Shown here: one piece after another, positions 51,701 through 55,866 of the stretch | Numbering within the stretch: the first letter of the stretch is position 1 | How the letters are laid out: every line of letters begins with the position of its first letter | Source of the DNA: Ostrinia nubilalis | Taxonomy: Eukaryota; Arthropoda; Insecta; Lepidoptera; Crambidae | DNA length: 64,000 bases | Direction of reading: 5' to 3' | Assembly (NCBI RefSeq): GCF_963855985.1 | Contig: NC_087112.1 | Coordinates: 1,924,501 to 1,988,500, forward strand | The notes under the pieces: generated by a model | Seen by the model: the letters and a program-made list of their open reading frames with translations, nothing else | Told to the model about the DNA's origin: nothing | Databases searched by the model: none | Position numbers and translations under genes: made by a program

Positions 51701-54700
51701 CCACCAGAAGACTATTAAATTATATTATAAAGTATCTTGAAAGGGTGCCTTATTCTTGACATGATGAGATTTAAAACATCACTGGTGATGATTTTGGTGA
51801 AGGTTGATTCTTGGCCAGTGTATATTTGCTTCTGTATTTAAGTTAAACAAGCACCATTTGTAAAATTAATATTTCTAACTGCACCTATTTCCAATAAAAA
51901 TAAGTATTTTTTTTAATTAAGAGTGAAACTTTTTTCTTGTGAATATTTATTTAGAAGAAAAGTAAGCCAAGTACTTTTTTTATATTTGTAGGTACTTATT
52001 TACTTTGTGCTTTCACGAATTTTACAACTACCCACATTTTGTACGAGAAGTAAATCAAGTCACCATAGACAATTCTACAATCTCTGCCATGCCCTGAATA
52101 AGGCTCACTTTACATAAATTAAACTGCGGTTAACTGTAAGACCATTGACTTGTTAATGTAGGAACATTTAGGGACATCCCCAAACCATCACACAGTCATG
52201 TGACGTCATCACATTACACTGCTAGAACACACATCACACTCATTCTACCATCTAGGTATTCTCAAGTGTGTATAGCAACCCTACGTAGACGGTGTAGAAG
52301 GCTTGCAACACTGACACTCGTACTACAAGTCATCAAGCGAGTTTTATATTGAGTTTACACTCATTTTTTCATTCGACACATTGTCACACACTCAAAATTT
52401 GGTTTTACTCATCACATTAATATTGATTTCATTTTGTGATTATTGTTTTATTACAGTTGTATGTCCATTAAAATGTTTAAAGACAGTAAGAATAAAATTT
52501 GATTCCTTTGCCTGTTTAAAAAGTCACGATTGACATTAGATGGACATAGAACGTAACGTTCACGGCTCACGTCATCAACCATACAATTCGCTCGCCATTA
52601 TTTCAGATGAAAGCGTTAAGCGCCCTAGCTCTGAGTTTAAGGGTGGGTCCATAGCCGAGGAGGGCGCCACCGTGAAGCCGGCCGCCCCGGCAGGTACGAC
52701 GAACTCCGTCACCGCCTAGCTCGCCATCGGCCATACACTTTAACGAGTGTCACAGACAGTCATGCGACAGTGAACTTTAAACGCCAGACTCAAAGTCCAA
52801 TTAGAGGTCACTGCCACATAAGCACGACACACGATCGACACCAGAAAATATATAATCTGTTTTATATTATATCTATTGAATTATAGTTCATGATTAAATT
52901 GTGTTAATCCAATAATTGAGATGCTTTTATTTATTTTGACCGTACTCCGCTGAGGCGTCAACCACGTATGTATTCACTCGTCAGTGTGTGTGTCTGTTTC
53001 GATGTTTGCGTACACTCTCACTGTATGGCACTTGATATTATTATTGTTTCCCCATCTCATTCTCGTTCACTTTTGCATGCTGCCTGTCTCTGTCTCTCTT
53101 CGTCGGGAAGATGCTGTTTTTTAAATTTCAGACATTTATGCAAGCTTGGTGTTACAATGGCTTTATCAGATACTAAGATTTATGATAATTCACTTAAATA
53201 ACCTTTACTCAAGTATTCATAAAGTAACTGTTCTGTCATTAAACTTTTTCACATCTACATATCAGCTTAAAATTCATAGACGTAATGGTAATGTCTACAG
53301 GGTACATTGTATAAGAACAATGAATGATTGTTTGAATTATACCTCATACCTATGCTGAGTAACTAACGTTCATATTTTGAGCTTTCTCATCCTCAAATAA
53401 CAGCATCTTGTCGATCGATATCTAATCCTTCCTAATTAGGTAACTAGTGTCCTTAATTACTTTCTCATGAAACCATTTAACCATGTTCCATGCTAATTTG
53501 GCCCTAAATGTGTAAACTCATTTCAAGAGATAGATTGCATGATTCCTAGGTATCTGATACAGGATGGTGATTAATAAATTCGCTTTGATGTTTATGTAAA
53601 AAGATTAACTTGAGTTTGGGCTAAAGAACACCTGGATATTACGAGTATTACAGAATTATATAAATCATAATGAAATATAAAGTGTTTAACAAATAACCAA
53701 ACTCAAGTTACTTTACTAAAAGCATGATTTAATGTTAAAAATTAGAAGGTAGCATGTATCAGTGACAATAAAAAATATAATTACCTAATGAAATACATAA
53801 TATTAAATAATTAGTATATTATGCAGCGATTAGCTCTTATTCTTCGTGTAAATAGTGCATAATATCTTTAGAATTTCATTAGTTCTTATTAGACAATAAA
53901 TCTTTTATTGTACATAATAGTGAAATCGAATTAATTGTAAAAATCAACGACATTAATTCCAAAGTAAGTACTAAATAAAATACAATAAATTCATGTCGAA
54001 AACATCTAAGTGAATAAATAAAAGAATGGCATAAGAATAACGGCCAATTCAAAATAGATGATTAGAATTAGACCCTGTTGCTTGGGCTTTAAACCCATTT
54101 CAAAATAGTTGAAATATAAGTGTTAATTAGTATATTTTTCTGTGCCTTGTTGGTGTCTTCCAATGGGATTTTCAAATTCTCTCCTGTCTAATATTTCTAT
54201 CTTCAAAAACTGTTTCAAATCTTTGTACTTTTCACTGTAAATAAAATTGGGGATGGAATTTGAAACTCTCAGTCGTGCACGTTAAAATATTCGACTCAAA
54301 ATCGAAAACGCTTTTCCAGAAATCGCGCCAATCCACCACCAACAAATGTCTCCGATTCGCTCTTTGAAAAAGAGCGAGTCCCCGACCAGCCTGAGCAAGC
54401 GCACGGACAAGACTCCCACCACGCCCATCAGCCTCACCCCCATCGACGAGACCAAGGCTCTGGACATGAACAACGTTAACGGACTCAATGGCCTCAACGG
54501 GATCAACGGCACCAACGGAATTAACGGCAGTAACCAAATTACACCTGAAACGCCAACCCAAGAGCCGTTGAAGGAGAAAGAAGTCATCAAAAAGTCGACT
54601 GAAGCGACCCAAGTCGCACCGGGAGTGGTCGACACGACTGTGGTGAACGAGTCCACCGGTGGGCTGACGGCCTCCGAGGTGCTGGACCGCGCTCGCACGA

Positions 54701-54744
54701 GATTCGACAAGTTCTGGGGCAAAAAGGAAGAAGACAACGTTTAG
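9678..54744 (+). CDS. mdm1: Nuclear protein MDM1 homologue (14-exon gene, whole span)
   Basis: The vertebrate MDM1 family consists of microtubule-binding proteins of centrioles and nucleus that restrain centriole duplication. My joined model has exons 9678-9728, 31625-31736, 33121-33251, 33803-33895, 34881-35070, 42559-42664, 44634-45057, 45430-45560, 46083-46291, 47049-47192, 49251-49439, 51024-51224, 52607-52693 and 54320-54744. All introns are GT-AG and all phases agree; 2493 nt encode 830 aa. Family marks are SEYRSTYRW (20-28), KKYPG in exon 3, TEYSQQF (159-165), SEYKKKF then QYVY (256-270), WYREV (354-358) and FWGK (821-824). The [ST]EYxxxF motif is the known microtubule-binding repeat; the first copy has Tyr in place of Phe. 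The middle is Pro/Ser/Arg-rich and probably disordered. Length is close to the vertebrate protein. Identity is strong; exon 1 and minor splice choices are inferred. Confidence 0.88.
10909..11175 (+). repeat. tRNA-derived SINE, family A
   Basis: The head resembles a tRNA. An A-box-like TGATGTAGTGGTTCAGA is followed by a good B box, GGTTCGATTCC, inside GGAGGGTTCGATTCCCGGCC. The tail includes TAGTACCCATAGTACAAGCT, a TTTGCTTAGTTTGG block and an AT-rich end. The clover-leaf does not fold fully (no acceptor stem match), so it is a SINE and not a tRNA gene. Confidence 0.75.
12062..12165 (-). repeat. SINE family C fragment
   Basis: Antisense 3' part with ACAACGAGGAGGTTCTTTGC, CATCTCATCTGATGG and AGTCCTCAACAATAGAGGA. 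Diverged and short. Confidence 0.6.
12178..12305 (+). repeat. MITE family G (Harbinger-like)
   Basis: Flanked by TTA on both sides (12175-12177 and 12306-12308). It contains GTGAGACCTCATAGTAATGT and ends TTGTGAATACGAGCG, with inverted counterparts in the full copy at 21797-21972. The left end is partly decayed. The 3-bp TTA duplication fits PIF/Harbinger. Confidence 0.65.
12551..12715 (+). repeat. tRNA-derived SINE, family B
   Basis: Head GATGGCTGAACGGTGAAGG with B box GAGTTCGATTCCC, then a GGACTATTGTGATGAACTTA block, GGGTTAACGGGATTATTAGT and a T/A-rich end. A diverged second copy lies at 26140-26293. Confidence 0.7.
13836..13975. repeat. LINE-derived fragment
   Basis: Shares the AGTGCTGAGAAGAAGC motif with 21182-21260, and the ACCCTACCA..C(A/G)..TTC context also recurs near 31320. 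It looks like 3' debris of one non-LTR family. No ORF remains. Confidence 0.45.
14300..14408 (+). repeat. Interspersed repeat family D
   Basis: CCGTTGCAACTCCTGTGTAG and GTTCAAGTTTGTCCCGGGG match the other family D copies. The middle is altered, with part of the TTGACCGCC block lost. Confidence 0.65.
14665..14800 (+). repeat. MITE family G, diverged copy
   Basis: Shares CTTAAGTGAAGCAGCAAATC, GTGATTGGTTCATGTGTCAC and GTGAGACCTCATAGTAATGT with 12178-12305. The terminal repeats are worn and no target duplication is clear. Confidence 0.6.
14884..15206 (-). repeat. tRNA-derived SINE, family C, full length
   Basis: On the minus strand the head at 15206-15140 reads CTCTGTGGTCTAGTGGTAAG, an A-box-like start, then GGTTCGATTTCC, a B box. 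The body has a GTTAACAGCATTGTTGTGTT block, and the tail runs through CAGGTGAGATACAGG and CTTCCTCGTTGTGGAT into an A-run. This is the reference copy for five fragments in the window. Head similarity to a tRNA is visible, but the acceptor stem does not pair, so I do not call a functional tRNA. Confidence 0.8.
15220..15407 (+). repeat. GC-rich Harbinger-like MITE, copy 1
   Basis: The 188-bp element starts GGCGATTATCACACTACACC and ends with GTGTGATAATCGCC. A TTA duplication flanks it (15217-15219 and 15408-15410). The inverted ends extend about 40 bp into CG-rich sequence, so the element folds almost end to end. It is an isolated GC-rich island in AT-rich DNA. The second copy is at 60038-60230, in opposite orientation. 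Confidence 0.82.
16058..16516 (-). mobile_element. Helitron-like element split by a SINE C insertion
   Basis: The minus-strand 3' end is TAGCTTTCGCCCCCGGCTTC near 16062. The body resumes near 16365 (AAAACCGGGATGAAAAACTA) and ends near the CAGACAGTCAGCC block. The gap at 16123-16327 is a headless SINE C. The element is eroded and its 5' TC end is unclear. Confidence 0.6.
16123..16327 (-). repeat. SINE family C, truncated, nested
   Basis: Antisense tail-to-body segment from ATCCACAACGGGAAAGCTCT to TAGGTAAGATGATGGTAG. It is highly similar to 14884-15206 but lacks the tRNA-like head, as expected for 5' truncation during retrotransposition. It sits inside an older Helitron-like element. Confidence 0.75.
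17066..17170 (-). repeat. RTE-like LINE 3'-end fragment
   Basis: CAGCCATAGGACGTCCACTA, TGAACATAGGCCTCC and GCGGCCTGCGTCCAGCGCC identify the family, antisense. Confidence 0.75.
17654..17965 (-). pseudogene. RTE-like LINE reverse-transcriptase C-terminus, variant subfamily
   Basis: The minus strand encodes the end of an RT ORF (pieces resembling SNEEIRR, WAGHIA and RWTDDL). The 3' end reads TTTCAGCCGAAAGACGTCCA on the plus strand, a variant of the CATAGGACGT subfamily. Only the last about 100 codons remain. The same subfamily recurs at 29976-30315 and 37256-37446. Confidence 0.75.
18370..18460 (-). repeat. SINE family C 3' fragment ending in a C-tract
   Basis: AAAACGAGGAAGCTTTTGGC to GATGGAAGCGAGCTTCACC matches the family. 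It stops abruptly at a run of 21 C (18458-18478), beyond which a family D copy begins. Confidence 0.7.
18458..18478. repeat. Poly-C tract, 21 bp
   Basis: Uninterrupted C from 18458 to 18478, at the junction between two unrelated repeats. Confidence 0.95.
18479..18645 (-). repeat. Interspersed repeat family D
   Basis: Antisense copy: a TGACAGTTTAACTTTCCCCC block, ACAAACTTGACCTTCATTGG, GCGGTCAAGCTGTAGATCCT and CTACACAGGAGTTGCAGCGG. Confidence 0.75.
19408..19601 (+). mobile_element. Helitron-like element, GACTGACTGAC subfamily
   Basis: ATATAACTCAAAGGTGACTG, a GATCTATCAACGCACAG block and the end GGCGGCTGCTAG followed by T. It is about 90% alike to 20950-21164 over the alignable part, by eye. 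The 5' TC terminus is eroded. Confidence 0.7.
20005..20103 (+). repeat. RTE-like LINE 3'-end fragment, sense
   Basis: GGGGGAGGCCTTTGTCCAGC, AGTGGACGTCATTTGGCTGA is the sense form of the family terminus. It is one of the few plus-strand copies. Confidence 0.7.
20820..20947 (-). repeat. Helitron 3' tip and LINE tail fragment
   Basis: ACTAGCTTTTGCCCGTGGAC is the reverse of a Helitron CTAG end. It is followed by TCAAAGTCAAAATTTCTTTA, a non-LTR tail motif that recurs at 22467-22495. Confidence 0.5.
20950..21164 (+). mobile_element. Helitron-like element, GACTGACTGAC subfamily
   Basis: Starts TCTAAATATATAAAACTCAA and ends GCGGGCGGCCGCTAG, between A and T. No ORF. A GACTGACTGACTGACTGAC microsatellite sits near the 5' end. 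Confidence 0.75.
21797..21972 (-). repeat. MITE family G (Harbinger-like), full copy
   Basis: Inverted ends CGCCCGTATTCACAA and TTGTGAATACGAGCG, flanked by TTA (21794-21796 and 21973-21975). The interior matches the two other copies in reverse. An internal repeat of the TTTGTGAATAC end is present near 21950. Confidence 0.75.
22015..22125 (+). repeat. MITE family F, 5'-worn copy
   Basis: Contains TAATTATAACAAACTTCAAA, CATACAAAAAAATACC and ends GTGATGCAACTCAGCC before TAA. It matches 6087-6216 and 27683-27802. Confidence 0.55.
22539..22762 (-). repeat. RTE-like LINE 3'-end fragment
   Basis: Begins with a (CAT)n run and TTTCAGCCATAGGACGTCCA and extends to CCCCATCAGCCGTCAGTTCT. Antisense, about 220 bp, disrupted reading frame. 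Confidence 0.8.
22765..22870 (-). repeat. Interspersed repeat family D
   Basis: Antisense: GGGTCCAATGACAATTTAAC, a TTCCCCGGGACAAACTTGAC block and TTTTTATTGGCGGTC. It abuts the LINE fragment directly. Confidence 0.7.
24140..24300 (-). mobile_element. Helitron-like element fragment
   Basis: Minus-strand 3' end: CTAGCTTTTGGCCGCGGCTT CGCCC on the plus strand. The rest is diverged and the 5' end is not defined. Confidence 0.55.
24301..25101. other. No gene recognised; imperfect long hairpin
   Basis: AT-rich intronic sequence. AAAATGGTTCCTAC (24718-24731) pairs with GTAGGAGCCATTTT (24776-24789). Inside it, ATCATGTTC (24743-24751) pairs with GAACATGAT (24758-24766). Confidence 0.4.
25102..25320 (-). 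mobile_element. Helitron-like element, diverged
   Basis: CTAGCTTTTGCTCGCGACTT CGCCCG is the reverse of a Helitron 3' end. The body has GAAATTGC-type primed repeats typical of the family, much altered. Confidence 0.5.
25687..26038. repeat. TA-flanked MITE
   Basis: Inverted ends: CAGGGTGACTTTGCAATCAG at 25687 and the reverse form CTGATTACAAAATCACCCTG at 26019-26038. TA flanks both sides (25685-25686 and 26039-26040). 352 bp, no ORF; fits a Tc1/mariner-type MITE. Confidence 0.65.
26140..26293 (+). repeat. tRNA-derived SINE, family B, diverged
   Basis: The head is weak (GACGACTTGGCCCAAGAGTG). The tail is clear: CTGGACTAAGTATTGTCGTG, AACTTACTCCTTC and ATGGGTTAGCGGGAATATTA, which align with 12551-12715. 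Confidence 0.6.
27120..27290 (-). mobile_element. Helitron-like element, diverged
   Basis: CTGACCCGGCGAATTTCGTA CC is the reverse of the GCCGGGTCAG end seen at 36883 and 38081. The final CTAG has mutated to a GTTAG-like end. Confidence 0.5.
27683..27802. repeat. MITE family F, best copy
   Basis: Starts GGCTGAGTTGCACCACCTAA and ends AAGATGGTGCAACCCAGCC. It is flanked by TAA on the left and TTA on the right. 120 bp with near-complete self-complementarity at the ends. Confidence 0.7.
28008..28066 (-). repeat. SINE family A 3' fragment
   Basis: CTCTAGTCCCAAACTAAGCA AAGCTATGGGTA is the reverse of the family A tail at 11080-11140. Confidence 0.65.
28538..28606 (-). repeat. RTE-like LINE 3' tip
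   Basis: (CAT)n then CAGCCACAGGACGTCCACTG CTGAACATAGGCCTCCCCC; only the terminal 60-70 bp. Confidence 0.7.
29349..29497 (-). repeat. RTE-like LINE 3'-end fragment
   Basis: (CAT)n, a TTTCAGCAATAGGACGTCCA block, TAGCGGCCTGCGTCCAGCGC and TCGTCGGTCCACCTTGTAGG. Antisense. Confidence 0.75.
29976..30315 (-). pseudogene. RTE-like LINE reverse-transcriptase C-terminus
   Basis: The minus strand stays open for 87 codons from 30296. It shows MLGVSLRDRIRNEEIRRRT, KIKWQWAGHIARR and DGRWGRKVL, the conserved tail of this LINE family. A frameshift then breaks the downstream WTDDL segment. 5'-truncated and dead. Confidence 0.82.
31380..31487 (+). mobile_element. Helitron-like 3' end
   Basis: Ends GCGAAGCCGGGGCGGATGGC TAG followed by T. 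It lies 137 bp upstream of MDM1 exon 2. Confidence 0.55.
31625..31736 (+). CDS. mdm1: MDM1 exon 2
   Basis: Acceptor TTTTGTTACAG; donor G|GTGAGTGA; phases 0 in and 1 out. It encodes the first tubulin-binding-type motif SEYRSTYRW, then KEQQQGVMKQPAPTPPN and VLPLTR. Only this donor keeps the frame open: reading past it meets TGA three codons later. Confidence 0.88.
31625..32760 (+). repeat. Tandem array of MDM1 exon 2 3'-halves with splice donors
   Basis: Nine donor-like sites at 31737, 31850, 31974, 32115, 32264, 32357, 32494, 32618 and 32731 each follow a version of the exon 2 end (GTACAAGGAGCAGCAGCAGG to GTGCTGCCTCTCACCAGG). Spacings are 113, 124, 141, 149, 93, 137, 124 and 113 bp, so units differ by internal deletions. 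The first and last spacers (about 31757-31800 and 32636-32680) are nearly identical, indicating a second round of duplication. The copies lack the real acceptor and several carry in-frame stops or frame-breaking deletions, so they look non-coding. Confidence 0.93.
33121..33251 (+). CDS. mdm1: MDM1 exon 3
   Basis: Acceptor GCATGTTTCCAG; donor G|GTGAGG; phases 1 in and 0 out. It encodes GPMEPAMPRRKKYPGVAYKT and the NELFDPAPADDIRPQQ segment. The RKKYPG block matches the conserved N-terminal block that follows the first motif in MDM1 proteins. Confidence 0.9.
33337..33402 (+). repeat. Duplicate of the MDM1 exon 3 3' end plus donor
   Basis: ATCCGCCCGCAGCAAACCTC CGCCTTCGATAGGGCCAGGGTGA repeats 33213-33278 with few changes and extends into intron sequence (CAGCTCTT and CACTGG). 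There is no acceptor of its own nearby. Confidence 0.88.
33803..33895 (+). CDS. mdm1: MDM1 exon 4
   Basis: Acceptor TTTGTTCCAG; donor AAG|GTAATT; phase 0 on both sides, 31 codons. It encodes a basic, Arg/Ser-rich segment (SAQRNDADRAGRRSKSEG) ending TVEPK. No domain. Confidence 0.82.
34252..34421. repeat. Short inverted-repeat element in intron 4
   Basis: GGGCTTAGTGTGAATTTA at the left pairs with TAAACTCACACTACGCCC at the right. About 170 bp with no clear target duplication; likely a MITE. Confidence 0.5.
34649..34858. repeat. MITE family H, copy 1, next to exon 5
   Basis: A 210-bp element with long inverted ends (AAGCCTGGTCCGTGAGCACG on the left), flanked by TA (34647-34648 and 34859-34860). 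It folds nearly end to end. Its right edge lies 22 bp before the exon 5 acceptor. Confidence 0.85.
34881..35070 (+). CDS. mdm1: MDM1 exon 5
   Basis: Acceptor CAACCTTTTCAG at 34880 (preferred) or CATCGATCCCCAG at 34913; both are phase 0 and differ by 11 residues. Donor GAAG|GTATAC; phase 1 out. It encodes the second motif STEYSQQFAW (158-167) and KSISMGALKKAAVAEG. STEYSQQF is a perfect [ST]EYxxxF match. Confidence 0.88.
35276..35697. repeat. MITE family H, copy 2, carrying a nested MITE
   Basis: TA flanks at 35274-35275 and 35698-35699. Left end TAGTCTGGTCTGCGAGCACG; right end CGTGCTCACAGACCGGGCTT. Subtracting the nested element and its duplicated TTA leaves 207 bp, the size of copy 1. Confidence 0.85.
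35348..35559. repeat. Harbinger-like MITE nested in MITE H
   Basis: Inverted ends TGAGGGCTATCGTTTTA and TAAAAACGATAGCCCTCA, flanked by TTA (35345-35347 and 35560-35562). 212 bp. Inside, GGCGCCACTGTAGAGTAAGG occurs twice (near 35379 and 35487). Confidence 0.82.
36684..36883 (+). mobile_element. Helitron-like element
   Basis: Starts TCTATATATAAAAGAAAGTC and ends GTTCGCCGGGTCAGCTAG, between A and T. The AACGGCTGAACCGATTT core is shared with 37902-38081. Confidence 0.75.
37256..37446 (-). repeat. RTE-like LINE 3'-end fragment
   Basis: TTTCAGCCAAATGACGTCCA CTGCTGGACAAAG through CTTCCGGCTCATGGTTGCC, antisense, variant subfamily. It is truncated 30 bp before the retroelement target duplication. 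Confidence 0.75.
37902..38081 (+). mobile_element. Helitron-like element nested in the retroelement
   Basis: Starts TCTATATATATAAAAATGAA, ends GTTCGCCGGGTCAGCTAG, and sits between A and T. It is younger than its host insertion. Confidence 0.75.
40257..40975. repeat. Degenerate tandem repeat, about 130-190 bp period
   Basis: About five units, each with CTAGTC-GTAGCAGTA, AAGCC-CCTC and GCCAGACCGCCCATCTC followed by AACGCTCAGTCC. The phrase GCCAGACCGCCC occurs near 40303, 40436, 40722 and 40913. It forms the 3' part of the 37495-41174 element. Confidence 0.75.
41351..41603 (-). mobile_element. Helitron-like element
   Basis: Reverse of the 6614-6823 type: CTAGCTTTCCGCCCGCGGCT at the left and TTATAATATTAGTAAGTATA then GA at the right. 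It carries an internal 27-bp direct duplication around CAAACTATCTCTATGCC. Confidence 0.75.
42559..42664 (+). CDS. mdm1: MDM1 exon 6
   Basis: Acceptor AAACTTTTCCAG; donor AG|GTTAGT; phases 1 in and 2 out. It encodes GSVEAEPLMNHVDDHDDHKR and YIEDYLWNGQKPGVQR. The IEDYLW piece may be a degenerate relative of the EYxxxF/W repeats; that is inference. Confidence 0.85.
42665..44633 (+). other. MDM1 intron 6
   Basis: No recognised repeat of the families above until its last 150 bp, where an ORF from ATG 44536 runs in frame through the exon 7 acceptor. See the finding on an alternative start. Confidence 0.5.
44634..45057 (+). CDS. mdm1: MDM1 exon 7 (core motif exon)
   Basis: Acceptor GGAATTTTGCAG; donor AAG|GTCTGC, weaker than the others but with G at +5; phases 2 in and 0 out. 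It holds the most conserved block: SEYKKKFRPFSQYVYEASKG, then a 40-residue Gly/Ala-rich insert (about 302-331), then WYREVLDLRKRAGEYK. The same order, SEY..F..QY.Y then WY.EV..LR..A..Y, is found in vertebrate MDM1. The insert is nearly pure GC at the DNA level (44870-44945). Confidence 0.93.
45430..45560 (+). CDS. mdm1: MDM1 exon 8
   Basis: Acceptor TTATTCGACAG; donor AA|GTAAGT; phases 0 in and 2 out. It encodes YRGWGTELAPEHITQLYNKQ and IELWYQVSRRSSLSAL. It continues the helix begun by WYREV and ends in a Ser-rich stretch. Confidence 0.9.
46083..46291 (+). CDS. mdm1: MDM1 exon 9
   Basis: Acceptor TCTTCTGCAG; donor G|GTGAGTAA; phases 2 in and 1 out. A Lys/Ser-rich, probably disordered region: KALPRDEKDGKESKG, KKFRSFRSAPHQSIHA, SPQKQRKKLQGHSFDEG. 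Confidence 0.88.
47049..47192 (+). CDS. mdm1: MDM1 exon 10
   Basis: Acceptor CCGGTTTCCAG; donor G|GTAAGTTG; phases 1 in and 1 out. It encodes SGENLSFRSPRRRPRSADP and HLPNGHEPSPRPAKPTG. Basic Pro/Arg/Ser region. As a 1-1 exon of 144 nt it could be skipped without a frameshift. Confidence 0.87.
47250..47287. other. Short inverted repeat in intron 10
   Basis: GTTACGGTCTTGCCCC (47250-47265) pairs with GGGGCAATACCGTAAC (47272-47287) with one mismatch and a 6-nt loop. It lies 58 nt past the exon 10 donor. Confidence 0.7.
47821..48564. mobile_element. TA-flanked inverted-repeat element, 744 bp
   Basis: Perfect 27-bp inverted ends start TAGCCTGACCAGGAACATAA (47821-47847 and 48538-48564). They are flanked by TA (47819-47820 and 48565-48566). 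No transposase ORF. Fits a non-autonomous Tc1/mariner-type element. The clean ends suggest it is young. Confidence 0.85.
49251..49439 (+). CDS. mdm1: MDM1 exon 11
   Basis: Acceptor TTCTTTCTGTAG; donor G|GTGCGT; phases 1 in and 1 out, 189 nt. It encodes GLPLSRGASNRVRSTSRGG, SPSAPSKVAPLTNG and a Gly/Ala/Arg end. If the donor is not used, the frame stops at TGA (49451-49453) five codons on, giving a short isoform. Confidence 0.85.
49440..51023 (+). other. MDM1 intron 11
   Basis: Contains a 60-bp solo end of MITE family H (49590-49648, CTGGTCCGGGAGCACGTAGA). Otherwise no recognised element or exon. Confidence 0.5.
51024..51224 (+). CDS. mdm1: MDM1 exon 12
   Basis: Acceptor CAAAATTCCAG; donor G|GTGAGTGC; phases 1 in and 1 out, 201 nt. 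It encodes DDEIPSHRSASVAKDHFFDD, SPPEPTRVKSPEQ and MRSPDPVNWTVPLDTGKTFT. The last block is the most structured-looking part of the C-terminal half and is probably conserved across the family. Confidence 0.9.
51225..52606 (+). other. MDM1 intron 12
   Basis: AT-rich, with no recognised repeat or exon. Confidence 0.5.
52607..52693 (+). CDS. mdm1: MDM1 exon 13
   Basis: Acceptor CATTATTTCAG; donor G|GTACGA (weak); phases 1 in and 1 out, 87 nt. It encodes DESVKRPSSEFKGGSIAEE and GATVKPAAPAG. Read-through of the donor reaches TAG within ten codons. It can be skipped in frame. Confidence 0.82.
52694..54319 (+). other. MDM1 intron 13
   Basis: AT-rich, with no recognised repeat or exon. Confidence 0.5.
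54320..54744 (+). CDS. mdm1: MDM1 exon 14 (last coding exon)
   Basis: Acceptor CGCTTTTCCAG; phase 1 in; stop TAG at 54742-54744. It encodes a Ser/Thr-rich segment (MSPIRSLKKSESPTSLSK), an Asn-Gly-X repeat (about 743-760: NGLNGLNGINGTNGINGS), and the C-terminus ASEVLDRARTRFDKFWGK KEEDNV. The final RAR..F..FWGK closely resembles the vertebrate MDM1 C-terminus, which ends in RAKKRKENFWGK. Confidence 0.92.
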
Positions 54745-55416
54745 TCCAACCAAGTTTCACGCTTTTCACTGTAACCTGTGATTTTGAGATATTTTGTTAA
54801 CTTCCAAAATGATTCTCCACCATTGAAATCAAATTCTAATTCACATTAATATTTTCGCATTCAAAATCACAATTACAGTGCGAAAGTCGAAACTTATTAA
54901 AGAAAAGTAGGAAAATTAAAAGCGCGGTGTTTAACTGACAAAAATAAGAAAAAAGCTTCGCTTTATAACGACGACTGTAATGTGTATTTATTAATTTATT
55001 AGGTATTTTATTAATACGATCACTATCTATTTAATAGGAGTGTGGTGGCTTGTGATAGTAGTATGATGATTGGTGAATAGGAAAAATGAAAAGGATCCAT
55101 TAATAACCTCTGAATGGTACAGAAGTAGATTCCTCTCTTCGATTGTCCTTGGATCCTAAAGTTCTCTTGTTAATTTAACTACTTATCTTAATGTAATTTC
55201 TATTAACTGGAACTTATTATCATCTTAGCTACTCATCTGCTATTTAAAACAGGACTGACACGAAAATCAACAGAAAATGAATGATGCAAAGACTGGAATG
55301 TAGTAGTCATTAGATTTATCTACAATAATTCAAGGAAATAAATTTTATCTTGAAATTAACTAAAAAAAGTATTTGAAAAGAATTATTGAATTTCGTGATA
55401 GATCTGTAAAAATAAA
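54745..55416 (+). terminator. MDM1 3'UTR with candidate poly(A) signals
   Basis: The first AATAAA hexamers after the stop are at 55337-55342 and 55411-55416. Either would leave the next gene start (55867) outside this transcript. Confidence 0.5.
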
Positions 55417-55866
55417 TTTTAAATTGAAATACACAATTTACGTTCTATGGCCACGTGACATTTGCGTTCGAAACATGACGTAAATTATTTTGGATGGTAT
55501 TCGAAAAATAACAAAAATAAATAAGAAATATAAAATTACTCCCTTATAAAAATACTTAGCAACTGATAAAACCTACAAGGGCAATTGTATACACACAACT
55601 AAACCGTCCAACGTAGTATTTTTTGGCAAGTCATGTTTTCTTGGCTATTTATTCCAAAGTGTAGATTGTATTTCTGAACGTACATTTTTGATATTAACCA
55701 ATCCAAGCAAAGCGTCAGAATGACGTTTAAAAAACAACCAATCATAGAAGTTTAGCATTTTTGGCGGCATAATCATTTTAGTTTGCTCATCGCAAAAGTT
55801 TTTGGAGTTAACTTTTTCATTGATATTATAAATTGAGTCTCATAATATTTTTATATAAGTATAAAT

